Source of the DNA: Blattabacterium cuenoti
GTDB taxonomy: Bacteria > Bacteroidota > Bacteroidia > Flavobacteriales > Blattabacteriaceae
Direction: 5' to 3'
Length of the DNA: 64,000 nt
Assembly: GCF_014251255.1 (NCBI RefSeq)
Contig: NZ_CP059182.1
Coordinates: 496,001-560,000, forward strand
Part shown: piece by piece, positions 25,788-35,885 of the stretch
How the letters are laid out: every line of letters starts with the position of its first letter
Numbering within the stretch: position 1 is the stretch's first letter
Notes under the pieces: generated by a model
Databases searched by the model: none
Told to the model about the DNA's origin: nothing
Seen by the model: only the letters and a program-made list of their open reading frames with translations
Position numbers and translations under genes: made by a program

Positions 25788-28613
25788 ATGGAATATAATT
25801 TTCGTGAAATTGAAAAACGTTGGCAAACATATTGGAGAAAAAATCATCTTTTTTATGCAAAAGAAAATTGTTTTTATAAAAACAAAAAATATTACATTTT
25901 GAATATGTTTCCTTATCCATCTGGAGCAGGCCTTCATATTGGACATTGTTTAGGATATATCGCTTCGGATATTTATGCAAGATATAAAAGAGCAAAAGGA
26001 TATAATGTATTAAATCCTATAGGATTTGATTCTTTTGGACTTCCTGCAGAACAATATGCTATTCAAACTGGACAACATCCTTATGAAACTACACGTAAAA
26101 ATATTCAAAGATATAAAAAACAAATCAATAAAATAGGAATCTCTTTCGATTGGAGCCGTTCATTATGTACAAGTGATCCCACTTATTATCGTTGGACTCA
26201 ATGGATGTTTATTCAAATTTTTAATTCTTGGTATGACAAAAAAAGTGAACAAGCTAAATCTATAGATACTTTGATTGAAGAATTTAATAAAAACGGAAAT
26301 TTATTTGTAACTGCTAGCAGTTCATTCAATTACAAATTTAATTCAAAAGAGTGGAAAAAATTAAATTCTTTTAAAAAAGAATCCATTCTTTTAGACTATC
26401 GTTTAGCTTTTTTATGTAAAAAAACAGTTAATTGGTGTCCAGATTTAGGAACTGTTTTAGCAAATGAAGAAATAAAAAATGGAAAAAGTCAAAGAGGCGG
26501 ATATCCAATTTACAAAAAGAAAATGTTACAATGGCATATCCGAATTAGCGCTTATATAGAAAGACTTTTAAAGGGATTAGAATTGATTGATTGTTCTAAG
26601 TCTTTAAAAAATTTACAATCTAATTGGATAGGAAAAAATTTAGGATCATCTATTTTATTAGAAATCATGTTTCCAAAAAAAAATAGAAAAAAAATAGAAT
26701 TATTTATTTCTCGTCCAGAAACTATATTTGGAATGACTTTCATTATTTTATCTACAGATCATCCACTTGTAGAAAAAATTACTCTTTCTTCCCATAAGGA
26801 AAATGTGATGAATTATATTAACAAGAATAACAACATTCTATTAAAAAAAGAAACAACTATTTTTGGGGTTTTTACAGGAAATTATGTTTTTCATCCATTT
26901 ATTATGGATAAAAAAATTCCTATTTATATCAGTGATGACTTTCCTATAGATAAGGAAACAAAATCTATAATAGGAATACCAGGTCATGAAAAAGATAGTT
27001 TTAAATTTGCGAAAAAATTTGGTTTGGAAATAATACAAGTCCTTCTTAAGGAAAAAAAAGTAGATGATTCTACTAAGAATAACGAAGATCAAAATGAAAT
27101 ATGCATAAATTCCGATTTTTTAAATGGATTAGATTCAAAAGAAGCAAAGGAAAAAATTATACGAATATTAGAAAAAAAAAATATTGGAAAAAGAAAAAAT
27201 ACATATAAATTACGAGATGCTGTTTTTTCTAGACAAAGATATTGGGGAGAACCAATTCCTATTTATTTTAAAAATAAAATCCCAAAAACTATTCCTATTG
27301 AAAAACTTCCTCTTCTTCTTCCAAAGATAGAAAATTATCATCCAAAAAATGGAAAATCTCCATTGGAGAGGGTAAATCAATGGGCTTGGGATGAAAAAAA
27401 TATGAAAATAGTTTCAAAAGATCTTATAGATAAAAAACACGTATTTCCAATAGAAACTAGTACTATGCCTAGTTGGGCTGGATCAAGTTGGTATTTTATC
27501 CGTTATATGGATGTTCATAACCATCAATTTTTTATTGATAAAAAAAAAGAACATTATTGGAAAAATGTTAATTTATATATTGGAGGATCTGAACATACTA
27601 CAGGACATTTGATTTATGCAAGATTTTGGCATAAATTTCTGAAGGATAGAGGTTGGATAAGTTCAGAAGAACCTTTTAAAAAAATTCTTAATCCAGGAAT
27701 GATTCTTAGCTATTCTGCTATTATACTGAAAGCTATTGGAAAAAATATATTTGTCTCTTATGGATTAAGAAATAAAAATTATAATTTTTCATTTCAAGAA
27801 ATTTATGTAGATCTATCTCTTATAAAAAATAATAAATTAAACATCAATCAATTTAAAAAATGGAGGACAGAATTTTCTAATGCAGAATTTTTTTTAGAAA
27901 AAGGAAATTTTTTTTGCAAAAGAAAATTGGAAAAAATGTCTAAGTCTAAATATAATGTAATTAATCCGGATAAAATCTATGAAAAATATGGATCAGATGT
28001 CTTTCGACTTTATGAAATGTTTTTAGGTCCCATTACACAATCTAAATCTTGGAATGATGAAAAAATTAATGGAATCAAAAATTTTATCAATAAATTTTGG
28101 CGGTTATTCCATAAAAATGGAGTTTTTCAAGTAAGTGAATTATCTCCAACTTTTGAAGAATTTCAAATATTACATAAAACAATAAAGAAATTGCAAGAAA
28201 AAATAAAATCTTTTTCTTTTAATACATCGATTAGTCTTTTTATGATTGTTGTGAACCAACTAACTATTTTAAAATGTAATAAAAGAAAGATATTGGAACC
28301 ACTCGTCAAATTACTAGCTCCATTTGCTCCTCATATAGCTGAAGAACTTTGGAAAAAATTAGGAGGAAAAAAATCTGTTATTCTTTCTTCTATTCCTATT
28401 TTAGATACAAAATTTCTTGTAGAAAAAAAAATAACATATCCCATTATGTTAAATGGAAAGTTCAAATTTCAAGAAAAATTTGAATCAAATATTACAACAA
28501 AACAAATAAAAAAGAAAATATTAAATCATTATAAAACAAAATTCTTTTTAAAAGAAAAAGTATTAAAAAAAATAATCATAGTTCCAAAAAAAGTTATAAA
28601 TATAATTATTTAA
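25788..28613 (+). CDS. leuS: Leucyl-tRNA synthetase
   Basis: Class I aminoacyl-tRNA synthetase, 941 residues. The catalytic HIGH motif is in GAGLHIGHCLGY near residue 47, and KMSKSKYN (the KMSKS loop) is near residue 718. The CP1 editing domain lies between, with SRPETIFGMTF and IGIPGHEKDSFKFA. The zinc/anticodon regions follow. A Bacteroidota-style insert precedes the KMSKS loop. The enzyme is full length, including the C-terminal tRNA-binding domain, which is rich in Lys. It diverges from mgtE. Confidence 0.97.
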   Translation: MEYNFREIEKRWQTYWRKNHLFYAKENCFYKNKKYYILNMFPYPSGAGLHIGHCLGYIASDIYARYKRAKGYNVLNPIGFDSFGLPAEQYAIQTGQHPYETTRKNIQRYKKQINKIGISFDWSRSLCTSDPTYYRWTQWMFIQIFNSWYDKKSEQAKSIDTLIEEFNKNGNLFVTASSSFNYKFNSKEWKKLNSFKKESILLDYRLAFLCKKTVNWCPDLGTVLANEEIKNGKSQRGGYPIYKKKMLQWHIRISAYIERLLKGLELIDCSKSLKNLQSNWIGKNLGSSILLEIMFPKKNRKKIELFISRPETIFGMTFIILSTDHPLVEKITLSSHKENVMNYINKNNNILLKKETTIFGVFTGNYVFHPFIMDKKIPIYISDDFPIDKETKSIIGIPGHEKDSFKFAKKFGLEIIQVLLKEKKVDDSTKNNEDQNEICINSDFLNGLDSKEAKEKIIRILEKKNIGKRKNTYKLRDAVFSRQRYWGEPIPIYFKNKIPKTIPIEKLPLLLPKIENYHPKNGKSPLERVNQWAWDEKNMKIVSKDLIDKKHVFPIETSTMPSWAGSSWYFIRYMDVHNHQFFIDKKKEHYWKNVNLYIGGSEHTTGHLIYARFWHKFLKDRGWISSEEPFKKILNPGMILSYSAIILKAIGKNIFVSYGLRNKNYNFSFQEIYVDLSLIKNNKLNINQFKKWRTEFSNAEFFLEKGNFFCKRKLEKMSKSKYNVINPDKIYEKYGSDVFRLYEMFLGPITQSKSWNDEKINGIKNFINKFWRLFHKNGVFQVSELSPTFEEFQILHKTIKKLQEKIKSFSFNTSISLFMIVVNQLTILKCNKRKILEPLVKLLAPFAPHIAEELWKKLGGKKSVILSSIPILDTKFLVEKKITYPIMLNGKFKFQEKFESNITTKQIKKKILNHYKTKFFLKEKVLKKIIIVPKKVINIII

Positions 28614-28646
28614 CTAATCTTTAAGTGATTAAATTAAAAAAAATTT

Positions 28647-28666
28647 CTACATAAAATGTAGATTTG
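28647..28666 (+). promoter_or_regulatory. Inverted repeat overlapping a -7 element upstream of gdhA
   Basis: CTACAT-AAA-ATGTAG (28647-28661) is a perfect palindrome, extended by one more T-A pair. Its right arm runs into TAGATTTG (28659-28666), an exact match to the Bacteroidota -7 consensus, 75 bases before the gdhA ATG. No TTG stands at the right -33 distance. It could be an operator at a gdhA promoter or a leuS terminator (leuS ends 33 bases earlier); it has no T tract. Confidence 0.3.
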
Positions 28667-28741
28667 CATTCCATGATATAGCATTCATTTTTTAATTTTT
28701 TTTCATTTCTAGATTTAGAAAAGTGTAAAAACTTTTTTTTT

Positions 28742-30166
28742 ATGTCAAAAAAAAACAAAAATAAAACGTATAGTTTTTTTAGTTTTCTAGAAAATAATTT
28801 TGATAAAGCAGCACAATTTCTTTCTATTGAAAAAGGCATTTTAGAACAAATTAAAGCTTGTAATTCTGTATACAGCATTCACTTTCCTGTAAAAATAGGA
28901 AAAAAAATAAAAGTGATTGAAGCGTACAGAGTTCAACATTCTCATCACAAATTACCCTGTAAAGGAGGAATAAGATATAGCATAAAAGTAACTCAAGATG
29001 AAATTATGACTTTAGCTGCATTAATGACATATAAATGTGCTATAGTAGATGTTCCTTTTGGAGGAGCCAAAGGAGGAATTAAAATGGATCCACAAACTAT
29101 TTCTGTAGAAAATATAGAAAAGATAACTCGTCGTTACACTTCTGAACTAATTAAAAAAAATTTTATAGGACCAGGAATTGATGTTCCTGCTCCTGATTAT
29201 GGGACTGGAGAAAGAGAAATGAGTTGGATTTTTGATACATTTTTATCTATTAGACCTGGAGAAGTAGATGCTTTAGCCTGTGTGACAGGAAAACCTGTAT
29301 CACAAGGAGGAGTTAGAGGAAGAAAGGAAGCAACAGGATTAGGTGTTTTTTATGGAATTAGAGAATTGTGCCGTATCAAAGAGGATATGCTGTCTATAGG
29401 TCTTGATGTAGGGTTAATAGGAAAAAAAGTGATAATACAAGGGTTAGGAAATGTAGGATATCATGCCGCTACTTTTTTTCATGAAGCAGGAGCTATTATT
29501 ATCGCATTAGCAGAAAGGGAAGGAGCTATTTACAATAAAAAAGGATTAAATGTATCCAATGTGATTTTACACTTGAAGAATACCGGATCCATATTAAATT
29601 TTCCAGGAGCAAAAAATATTGAGAATACAGAAAAAGCGTTAGAGTTAGAATGTGATATCCTTATTCCAGCGGCACTAGAAAATGTTATACACAAAAATAA
29701 TGTCAATCGTATTAAAGCAAAAATTATTGGAGAAGCTGCAAATGGACCTATTACTCCAGAAGCGGATGAAATATTAGAAAAAATGGGAGTAATTGTAGTT
29801 CCAGACATTTATTTAAATGCTGGAGGAGTCACAGTCTCTTATTTTGAATGGTTAAAAAATTTAAGTCATGTCCGATATGGACGGATGGAAAAACGTTTTA
29901 GTGAAAATATGAATGCGGAATTACTGCAAGTGATAGAAACTATTTGCAAAAAAAAGATTTTAACAGAAGAAAAAAAAATTATTTTGAGAGGAGCAAGAGA
30001 AATAGATTTAGTCAGAAGTGGATTAGAAGATACAATGATTAGTGGATTTCATAAGATTCGTGAATTAAAAAAATCAATAGGAATAAAAAACATGCGTACG
30101 GCAGCATTTGTTTTTGCTATAAATAAAATCATAGATTCTTATGAAAGATTAGGAATTTTTCCATAA
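28742..30166 (+). CDS. gdhA: Glutamate dehydrogenase (Glu/Leu/Phe/Val family)
   Basis: 474 residues with the family features: GGIRYS near residue 78, the catalytic-lysine region YKCAIVDVPFGGAKGG near residue 105, GPGIDVPAPDYGTG near residue 148, and the cofactor fold IQGLGNVGYHAATF near residue 235. Glu/Phe/Leu/Val dehydrogenases share these, but the PAPD and GGAKGG segments fit glutamate dehydrogenase. In published Blattabacterium genomes, ammonia from urease is assimilated through glutamate dehydrogenase. The same nitrogen-recycling role is inferred here; urease itself is not in the window. Confidence 0.93.
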   Translation: MSKKNKNKTYSFFSFLENNFDKAAQFLSIEKGILEQIKACNSVYSIHFPVKIGKKIKVIEAYRVQHSHHKLPCKGGIRYSIKVTQDEIMTLAALMTYKCAIVDVPFGGAKGGIKMDPQTISVENIEKITRRYTSELIKKNFIGPGIDVPAPDYGTGEREMSWIFDTFLSIRPGEVDALACVTGKPVSQGGVRGRKEATGLGVFYGIRELCRIKEDMLSIGLDVGLIGKKVIIQGLGNVGYHAATFFHEAGAIIIALAEREGAIYNKKGLNVSNVILHLKNTGSILNFPGAKNIENTEKALELECDILIPAALENVIHKNNVNRIKAKIIGEAANGPITPEADEILEKMGVIVVPDIYLNAGGVTVSYFEWLKNLSHVRYGRMEKRFSENMNAELLQVIETICKKKILTEEKKIILRGAREIDLVRSGLEDTMISGFHKIRELKKSIGIKNMRTAAFVFAINKIIDSYERLGIFP

Positions 30167-30209
30167 TCTCCTAGGAAACTGAATATGTTATAAAAAAAAT
30201 ATCCTTTCC

Positions 30210-30929
30210 ATGAAGTACAAAAGATCATTGTTGAAATTGAGCGGAGAAGCTCTTATGGGAAATAACGAATTTGGACTTCATTCTACTCGTCTTAAACAAT
30301 ATGCTGAAGAAGTAAAAAAAGTAGTAGATATGGGAGCTCAAGTCGCTATAGTTATTGGAGGAGGAAATATATTTAGAGGATTTTCTTCTAGAATCAAAGA
30401 AAACACGATCGATAGAATAGGAGGAGATTATATGGGAATGTTAGCCACTGTGATTAACGGAATAGCATTTCAATCTTATTTAGAAAATGTAGGAATATGT
30501 ACTTACATACAAACCGCTATTAGAATGGATCAAATAGCAGAACCATTTGTCAAAGATAGAGCAATTCATCATCTTGAAAAAGGAAGAGTTGTTATATTTG
30601 TTGCAGGATTAGGAAATCCATATTTTACAACGGATACAGCGGCTGTATTACGTGCTATAGAGATAAAAGCGGATGTTTTACTAAAAGGAACTAGAGTTGA
30701 TGGAATATACACAAATGATCCAGAAAAAGATAAATATGCCAAAAAACTTAAAAAAATATCCTTTGATATGGCATATAAAATGGGAATAAAAGTTATGGAT
30801 CAAACGGCATTTATTTTAGGAAATGAAAATAATTTACCTATCATTATTTTTGATATGAATAGAAAAGGAAATTTTCAGAAAGTAATTTCTGGAGAAGAAA
30901 TAGGGACCCTTGTTTCTAAAAAAAAATAG
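30210..30929 (+). CDS. pyrH: UMP kinase
   Basis: Bacterial hexameric UMP kinase (amino acid kinase fold), which makes UDP for pyrimidine nucleotides and sugar-nucleotides. Motifs are KLSGEAL at residue 9, VIGGGNIFRG near residue 49 and FTTDTAAVLRA near residue 140. The DPEKDKYAKKL segment lies near residue 170. Length is 239 residues, as expected. It starts the pyrH-frr-asnS-rpoN run on the plus strand; pyrH-frr is a widely conserved pair. Confidence 0.96.
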   Translation: MKYKRSLLKLSGEALMGNNEFGLHSTRLKQYAEEVKKVVDMGAQVAIVIGGGNIFRGFSSRIKENTIDRIGGDYMGMLATVINGIAFQSYLENVGICTYIQTAIRMDQIAEPFVKDRAIHHLEKGRVVIFVAGLGNPYFTTDTAAVLRAIEIKADVLLKGTRVDGIYTNDPEKDKYAKKLKKISFDMAYKMGIKVMDQTAFILGNENNLPIIIFDMNRKGNFQKVISGEEIGTLVSKKK

Positions 30930-30936
30930 AAAAATC

Positions 30937-31494
30937 ATGGATGAATTCAATAAAATTTTTTTTTACTGCAAAAAAGACATGGAAAAAATTTTGGAAAAAT
31001 TCCAAAAAGAAATTCATCGTATTAGATTAGGAAGTAAATCGATTATTCCTTTTATAGAAAAAATAAAAATAAAATGTTATGGGGCTTTATTCCCTTTGAT
31101 TGAAGTAGCCAATATTCACATTATAGATAACATAAATATTACAATTCAACCTTGGGATCGTTCTATAATATCTAATATAGACAAAGCAATCATAGATTCT
31201 AATTTAGGGGTTATGCCCACTAATAAAGGAGAATATATTCATATTCATCTTCCTATAATTACGGAAGAGGGAAGAAAAAATTTAATGAAAAAAATTAAAT
31301 CACAAACAGAACAAGCAAAAGTCTTTATAAGAAATACACGAAAGAAAAACAATCAAAACATAAAAAAATTGAAACTATCAGAAGATTTACATAAAAAAGG
31401 GGAAAATAGAATACAGAAAATAACCAACGAATATATTCAAAAAATTGATTGTTTCTTTCTTTCTAAAGAAAAAGAAATACTGAAAAATAAATGA
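30937..31494 (+). CDS. frr: Ribosome recycling factor
   Basis: Splits post-termination ribosomes together with EF-G. The 185-residue product matches the usual length exactly when the ATG at 30937 is taken; the open frame extends back to a TTG inside pyrH, which is not needed. The recognisable body includes EKFQKEIHRIRLG, IQPWDRSIISNIDKAI, and LPIITEEGRKNLMKKIK. Some otherwise conserved positions near residue 36 are replaced (GSKSIIPFIEKIKI in place of the usual G-R-A/T-x-P stretch). It overlaps asnS by four bases. Confidence 0.94.
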   Translation: MDEFNKIFFYCKKDMEKILEKFQKEIHRIRLGSKSIIPFIEKIKIKCYGALFPLIEVANIHIIDNINITIQPWDRSIISNIDKAIIDSNLGVMPTNKGEYIHIHLPIITEEGRKNLMKKIKSQTEQAKVFIRNTRKKNNQNIKKLKLSEDLHKKGENRIQKITNEYIQKIDCFFLSKEKEILKNK

Positions 31495-32918
31495 ATGATA
31501 AAATAGAAAAATATTCAATTAAAGAATTATTAGATCAATATAAAATTTTCTTAAATAAAACAGTTTTAGTGGAAGGTTGGATTCGTTCTTTTAGAAATTC
31601 TATTTTTGTATCATTAAATGATGGATCTACAATACAAAATCTTCAAATTATTTTATCCAAAAATTTGGAAAAAAATTTTTTAAAAAAAATAACAATTGGA
31701 ACTTCTATTCAAGTTATAGGAATTATAACAGAAAGCATAGGAAAAAAACAAAGCATAGAATTACGATCATTAAAAATAACTATTTATGGAGGAGTAGATC
31801 CTAAAAATTTTCAAAAATCTATTTTACAACCAAAACAACATAGTTTGGAAACATTGCGTAAACAAGCACATTTACGTTTTCGTACAAATCTTTTTAGTAG
31901 TATTATGCGAATACGTCATCATATAGCTTTTTTTATACATAAATATTTTCATAAAAATGGATTTTTTTATATTAACACTCCAATTATAACTACTTCCAAT
32001 TCTGAAGGATCTGGAGAAATGTTTCAAGTGACTACTATAGATTTAAAAAATGTTCCCGTAAAAGGAAAGATTGATTATAAAAAAGATTTTTTTAAATGCC
32101 AAACCTATCTTAGTGTTTCTGGACAATTAGAAGCAGAAACAGCTTCTCTAGCATTAGGAAAAGTATATACTTTCGGTCCTGTTTTTCGTGCAGAAAATTC
32201 TAATACTTCACGCCATTTATCTGAATTTTGGATGATAGAACCAGAAATGGCTTTTTATCATTTAGAAGAAAATATGAACTTAGCAGAAGATTTTTTAAAA
32301 TCTATCATTAAATCTATTCTTGATTTTTGTATAGAAGACTTATCATTTTTAAATGAACATATCAAAAAATGGAATTCTAAAAAAAAAGAAATTTCTCTTT
32401 TAGAAAAATTGAAATTTATATTGAAATTTCCATTTCAACGAATTAGTTATACTGAGGCAATAAATATTCTTAAAAAAAAGGAAAAAAACAAAAATTTTGT
32501 TTATCCAGTTATTTGGGGAATAGATTTACAATCGGAACATGAACAATATCTAGTTAGTGAATATTTCCAATCTCCTGTAATTGTATTTGATTATCCTTCT
32601 TGTATAAAAGCTTTTTATATGCGCATGAATAAGGATAGAAAAACAGTTAGAGCTATGGATGTTTTATTTCCAGAAATAGGAGAAATCATAGGAGGATCTC
32701 AAAGAGAAGAACGTTATGATATGTTATTAAATCGCATAAAAGATACAAAAATAGATAGTCGTAAACTTTGGTGGTATTTAGATACACGTCGTTTTGGTTC
32801 TGTTCCTCATAGTGGATTTGGATTAGGATTTGATCGCCTAGTTCAATTCATTACAGGAATGAAAAATATTCGTGATGTGATTCCTTTTCCAAGGACACCT
32901 AATAATGCAGAATTTTAA
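31491..32918 (+). CDS. asnS: Asparaginyl-tRNA synthetase
   Basis: Class IIb synthetase of 475 residues: an N-terminal OB anticodon-binding domain (VLVEGWIRSFRNSIFV), then the catalytic core. Motif 2 is FRAENSNTSRHLSEFWMIE and motif 3 is GFGLGFDRLVQF. The aspartyl and asparaginyl enzymes are told apart here by the SGQLEAET segment, which is characteristic of AsnRS. Its ATG overlaps the frr stop (ATGA), and rpoN starts three bases after its stop, so translation is probably coupled along pyrH-frr-asnS-rpoN. Confidence 0.96.
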   Translation: MNDKIEKYSIKELLDQYKIFLNKTVLVEGWIRSFRNSIFVSLNDGSTIQNLQIILSKNLEKNFLKKITIGTSIQVIGIITESIGKKQSIELRSLKITIYGGVDPKNFQKSILQPKQHSLETLRKQAHLRFRTNLFSSIMRIRHHIAFFIHKYFHKNGFFYINTPIITTSNSEGSGEMFQVTTIDLKNVPVKGKIDYKKDFFKCQTYLSVSGQLEAETASLALGKVYTFGPVFRAENSNTSRHLSEFWMIEPEMAFYHLEENMNLAEDFLKSIIKSILDFCIEDLSFLNEHIKKWNSKKKEISLLEKLKFILKFPFQRISYTEAINILKKKEKNKNFVYPVIWGIDLQSEHEQYLVSEYFQSPVIVFDYPSCIKAFYMRMNKDRKTVRAMDVLFPEIGEIIGGSQREERYDMLLNRIKDTKIDSRKLWWYLDTRRFGSVPHSGFGLGFDRLVQFITGMKNIRDVIPFPRTPNNAEF

Positions 32919-32921
32919 AAC

Positions 32922-34430
32922 ATGTTAAAACAAAGGTTATTACAAAAAAAACAACAGAGACTTTCTCCACAGCAAATTAAACTAATGAAATTAGTACAAT
33001 TATCTACTTTGGATTTTGAACAAAGAGTAAAAAAAGAACTAGAAGAAAATCCAGCGTTAGAAGAAGATTATTCTAATAATGATTTTCCTACAGAAAATTG
33101 TGATATAGAATATCCGGAAAACACATTTGATATTTTTTCAGATACAGAAAATTCGAATAATCATAATAATAGAATAGAAGATTTTGATGAGATTAATATT
33201 GAAGAATATCTAAGTGATGATGAAATCATAGAGAATTCTTCTTATAAGAAAAACACAAGTATAAATAATACTTCTTTTAGGAGGAATAATCCTTATGGAA
33301 TCTCTTTTCAAGAATATTTAAAAAGTCAATTACATACTTTTCGTTTCTTAAATAAGGAAGATTTATTGATAGCAGATTTTATAATAGGAAATTTTGATGA
33401 AAATGGTTATCTAAGAAGAGAAATATCTTCTATATCGGATGATATCTTTTTGATACTTGGAATATCAGTTTCTGTAGAAAAAATTGAAAAATTACTTTTT
33501 AATTATATACAAAAATTAGATCCTATAGGAATAGGATCTAGAAATTTACAAGAATGTCTACTTTTACAATTAAAAAATAAAAAAGAATCATTAGAAGTAA
33601 ATTTGGCAAAAAAAATTATACAAAATTATTTTAAATCTTTTACAAAAAAAGATTATCAGAAATTACAAAATCAATTAAAAACAACAAAAAAAGATTTGCG
33701 AAAAGCTATCTATCAGATAGAAAAGTTAAATCCAAAACCAGGAAAAATCTATTCTGTAAATACTCTAAATTTAGATGATATTATTCCAGATTTCACTATT
33801 TTTATAGTGGATGGAAAATTAGAACTATCTCTAAATCATAGAAATACTCCAGAATTAAAAGTTTCGTCTTTATATTTAGATATGTTAAAATCTTATAAGT
33901 GTTCAAAAAAAAAAAGAGACAGAAAAAATGATGAAAATACTGTTTTGTTTATAAAACAAAAAATAGATTCAGCAAAATGGTTTGTAGATGCTATAAAACA
34001 GAGACAGAATACTTTAATGTTAACAATGAACGCTATTATGGATTACCAAAAAGAATATTTTTTAACTGGAGATCCATATAAAATAAAACCTATGATTTTA
34101 AAAAACATTTCTCAGAAAATTGGAGTAGGAATCTCAACGGTCTCTCGTGTTGCAAGCAGCAAATATGTAAATACACCATATGGAACTTTTCTAATAAAAA
34201 GTTTTTTTTCAGAAAAAATGATAAACGAAGAAGGAGAAGAAATTTCTTCAATTAAAATAAAAAAACTATTAGGAGAATCTATTGCAAAAGAAAATAAACA
34301 AAAGCCTTTAACTGACGAGAAATTATCAAAAATTCTTCAAAAAAAAGGTTATTTAATAGCTAGAAGAACTGTCACGAAATATAGAGATCAAATGCAAATC
34401 CCTATTGCAAGAATGCGAAAAATTTTATAA
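32922..34430 (+). CDS. rpoN: RNA polymerase sigma-54 factor
   Basis: 502-residue sigma-54. Region I is the Gln/Leu-rich KQQRLSPQQIKLMKLVQLS. An acidic Asn/Asp-rich linker covers about residues 50-110. The core-binding region contains NFDENGYLRRE and LDPIGIGSRNLQECLLLQL. The C-terminal DNA-binding part ends with the RpoN box ARRTVTKYRDQMQIP. An intact A11 run lies at 33905-33915. Sigma-54 needs an AAA+ activator to open promoters; none is encoded in this window. It overlaps the aldehyde dehydrogenase by six bases tail to tail. Confidence 0.96.
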   Translation: MLKQRLLQKKQQRLSPQQIKLMKLVQLSTLDFEQRVKKELEENPALEEDYSNNDFPTENCDIEYPENTFDIFSDTENSNNHNNRIEDFDEINIEEYLSDDEIIENSSYKKNTSINNTSFRRNNPYGISFQEYLKSQLHTFRFLNKEDLLIADFIIGNFDENGYLRREISSISDDIFLILGISVSVEKIEKLLFNYIQKLDPIGIGSRNLQECLLLQLKNKKESLEVNLAKKIIQNYFKSFTKKDYQKLQNQLKTTKKDLRKAIYQIEKLNPKPGKIYSVNTLNLDDIIPDFTIFIVDGKLELSLNHRNTPELKVSSLYLDMLKSYKCSKKKRDRKNDENTVLFIKQKIDSAKWFVDAIKQRQNTLMLTMNAIMDYQKEYFLTGDPYKIKPMILKNISQKIGVGISTVSRVASSKYVNTPYGTFLIKSFFSEKMINEEGEEISSIKIKKLLGESIAKENKQKPLTDEKLSKILQKKGYLIARRTVTKYRDQMQIPIARMRKIL

Positions 34431-35789
34431 TGGTTTTTTAATAATAATGGTTTTCCAATTAGAAAATTCTTTGATAGATAGAATAGAAAGTTCTCTTCCA
34501 TATCCAGATTTTTTTATTCCTCCAAAAGGAAAACGAGGATCTGATTTTACTATTTCATTCACAAATACCATTCCAGTATTGATTTCTTTGGATAATATTT
34601 CCGCTTTCTCTAAATTTTCCGTCCAAATGGAAGCACCTAATCCATAACATGTAGCATTAACAATATAGGGAATTTCTTCTTCATCAGAATAAGAATAAAC
34701 TAATCCTATTGGACCAAATATTTCCTCTTTGGGAATGTTTTTATTCTCTATCATCAATAATGATGGAGAAAAAAAATTTTTATCTCTTATAGATCTTAAA
34801 CATATCTTTCCTCCATTTAAAATAATATTGTTGTATTGTTGATACAATCTTTCAGATAAATCATAACGAGAAATATAACCTATTTTAGTTGATTCATTGT
34901 ACAAATCTCCTCTTTGATATTTTTTCATTTCCTGAATGACAATATCTATAAAATCATCTACAATAGAATTATCCACAATAAATCTTTTAGCAGAAATACA
35001 TGTTTGTCCTGTATTATTTAATCTAGATTCTGCCGCCAATTTTCCAGTTTTCTCTATGTTTTTGACATCTTTCATTACTACAAAAGCATCATTTCCTCCT
35101 AATTCTAAAATAGATTTTTTAATATTTTTTCCTGATAAATATCCTATATGACTTCCAGCAAAATGACTTCCTGTAAAAGTAACTCCTTGTATAGTTGAAT
35201 TAGATATCACCGATTCTATTTGGGGAATATCTATCAAAATAACTTGAAAAACTCCTTTTGGAAATCCAGATTCAATAAATATTTTTTCTAAAAGAATAGA
35301 ACAACCTGCCGTATTAAGAGCAGGTTTTATAAAAATTACATTTCCTAATAGCAAATTAGGAATAGAAGATCTTATAGTTTGCCAAATTGGATAGTTCCAA
35401 GGCATAATTCCTAATATAGTTCCTATAGATTCAAATCGAACATAAGATTTTTCATATTCAGTAGTAGTTATCTCTTGAAAAAAAATAGATTCTTTAAAAT
35501 TGGAATAATATTCACACAATTGTATACATTTATTTACTTCTGCTATTGATTGAGTTATGGGTTTCCCCATTTCCTGAGTAATTAAATACGATAGAATATC
35601 TATAGTTTTTTGCATGCAAAAAGACAGTCTAGTAATCTTTTTTATTCTATAAGAAAAAGAAGAATTTTTCCATTCTTTATATGCTTGATTAGCTATAGAT
35701 AACTTATTAAAAATATCTTTTTCAGATAAAAAAGAATAAGTATTTAATATTTGATTATCATAAGGATTAATGGTTTTAAACTTATTCAT
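34425..35789 (-). CDS. NAD(P)-dependent aldehyde dehydrogenase (succinate-semialdehyde type)
   Basis: 454 residues of the aldehyde dehydrogenase superfamily, closest in feel to GabD/Sad succinate-semialdehyde dehydrogenases. Visible are the GIMPWNYPIWQ segment near residue 125 (cofactor side), VTFTGSHFAGSHIG near residue 208, LELGGNDAF (the general-base Glu) and NTGQTCISAKRF (the catalytic Cys). FGGIKKSGYGRE lies near the C-terminus. The actual aldehyde is not certain. It is a stand-alone gene after sufE on the minus strand. Confidence 0.92.
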   Translation of the reverse strand: MNKFKTINPYDNQILNTYSFLSEKDIFNKLSIANQAYKEWKNSSFSYRIKKITRLSFCMQKTIDILSYLITQEMGKPITQSIAEVNKCIQLCEYYSNFKESIFFQEITTTEYEKSYVRFESIGTILGIMPWNYPIWQTIRSSIPNLLLGNVIFIKPALNTAGCSILLEKIFIESGFPKGVFQVILIDIPQIESVISNSTIQGVTFTGSHFAGSHIGYLSGKNIKKSILELGGNDAFVVMKDVKNIEKTGKLAAESRLNNTGQTCISAKRFIVDNSIVDDFIDIVIQEMKKYQRGDLYNESTKIGYISRYDLSERLYQQYNNIILNGGKICLRSIRDKNFFSPSLLMIENKNIPKEEIFGPIGLVYSYSDEEEIPYIVNATCYGLGASIWTENLEKAEILSKEINTGMVFVNEIVKSDPRFPFGGIKKSGYGRELSILSIKEFSNWKTIIIKKPL

Positions 35790-35885
35790 ATTTCCTCATT
35801 TTTTTTAGTAGTAGAATAAAAATAAAATTATACAATATATAATATAAAGTCTTTATTCTATAAAATAGGATCCAATCCTTTCCTT

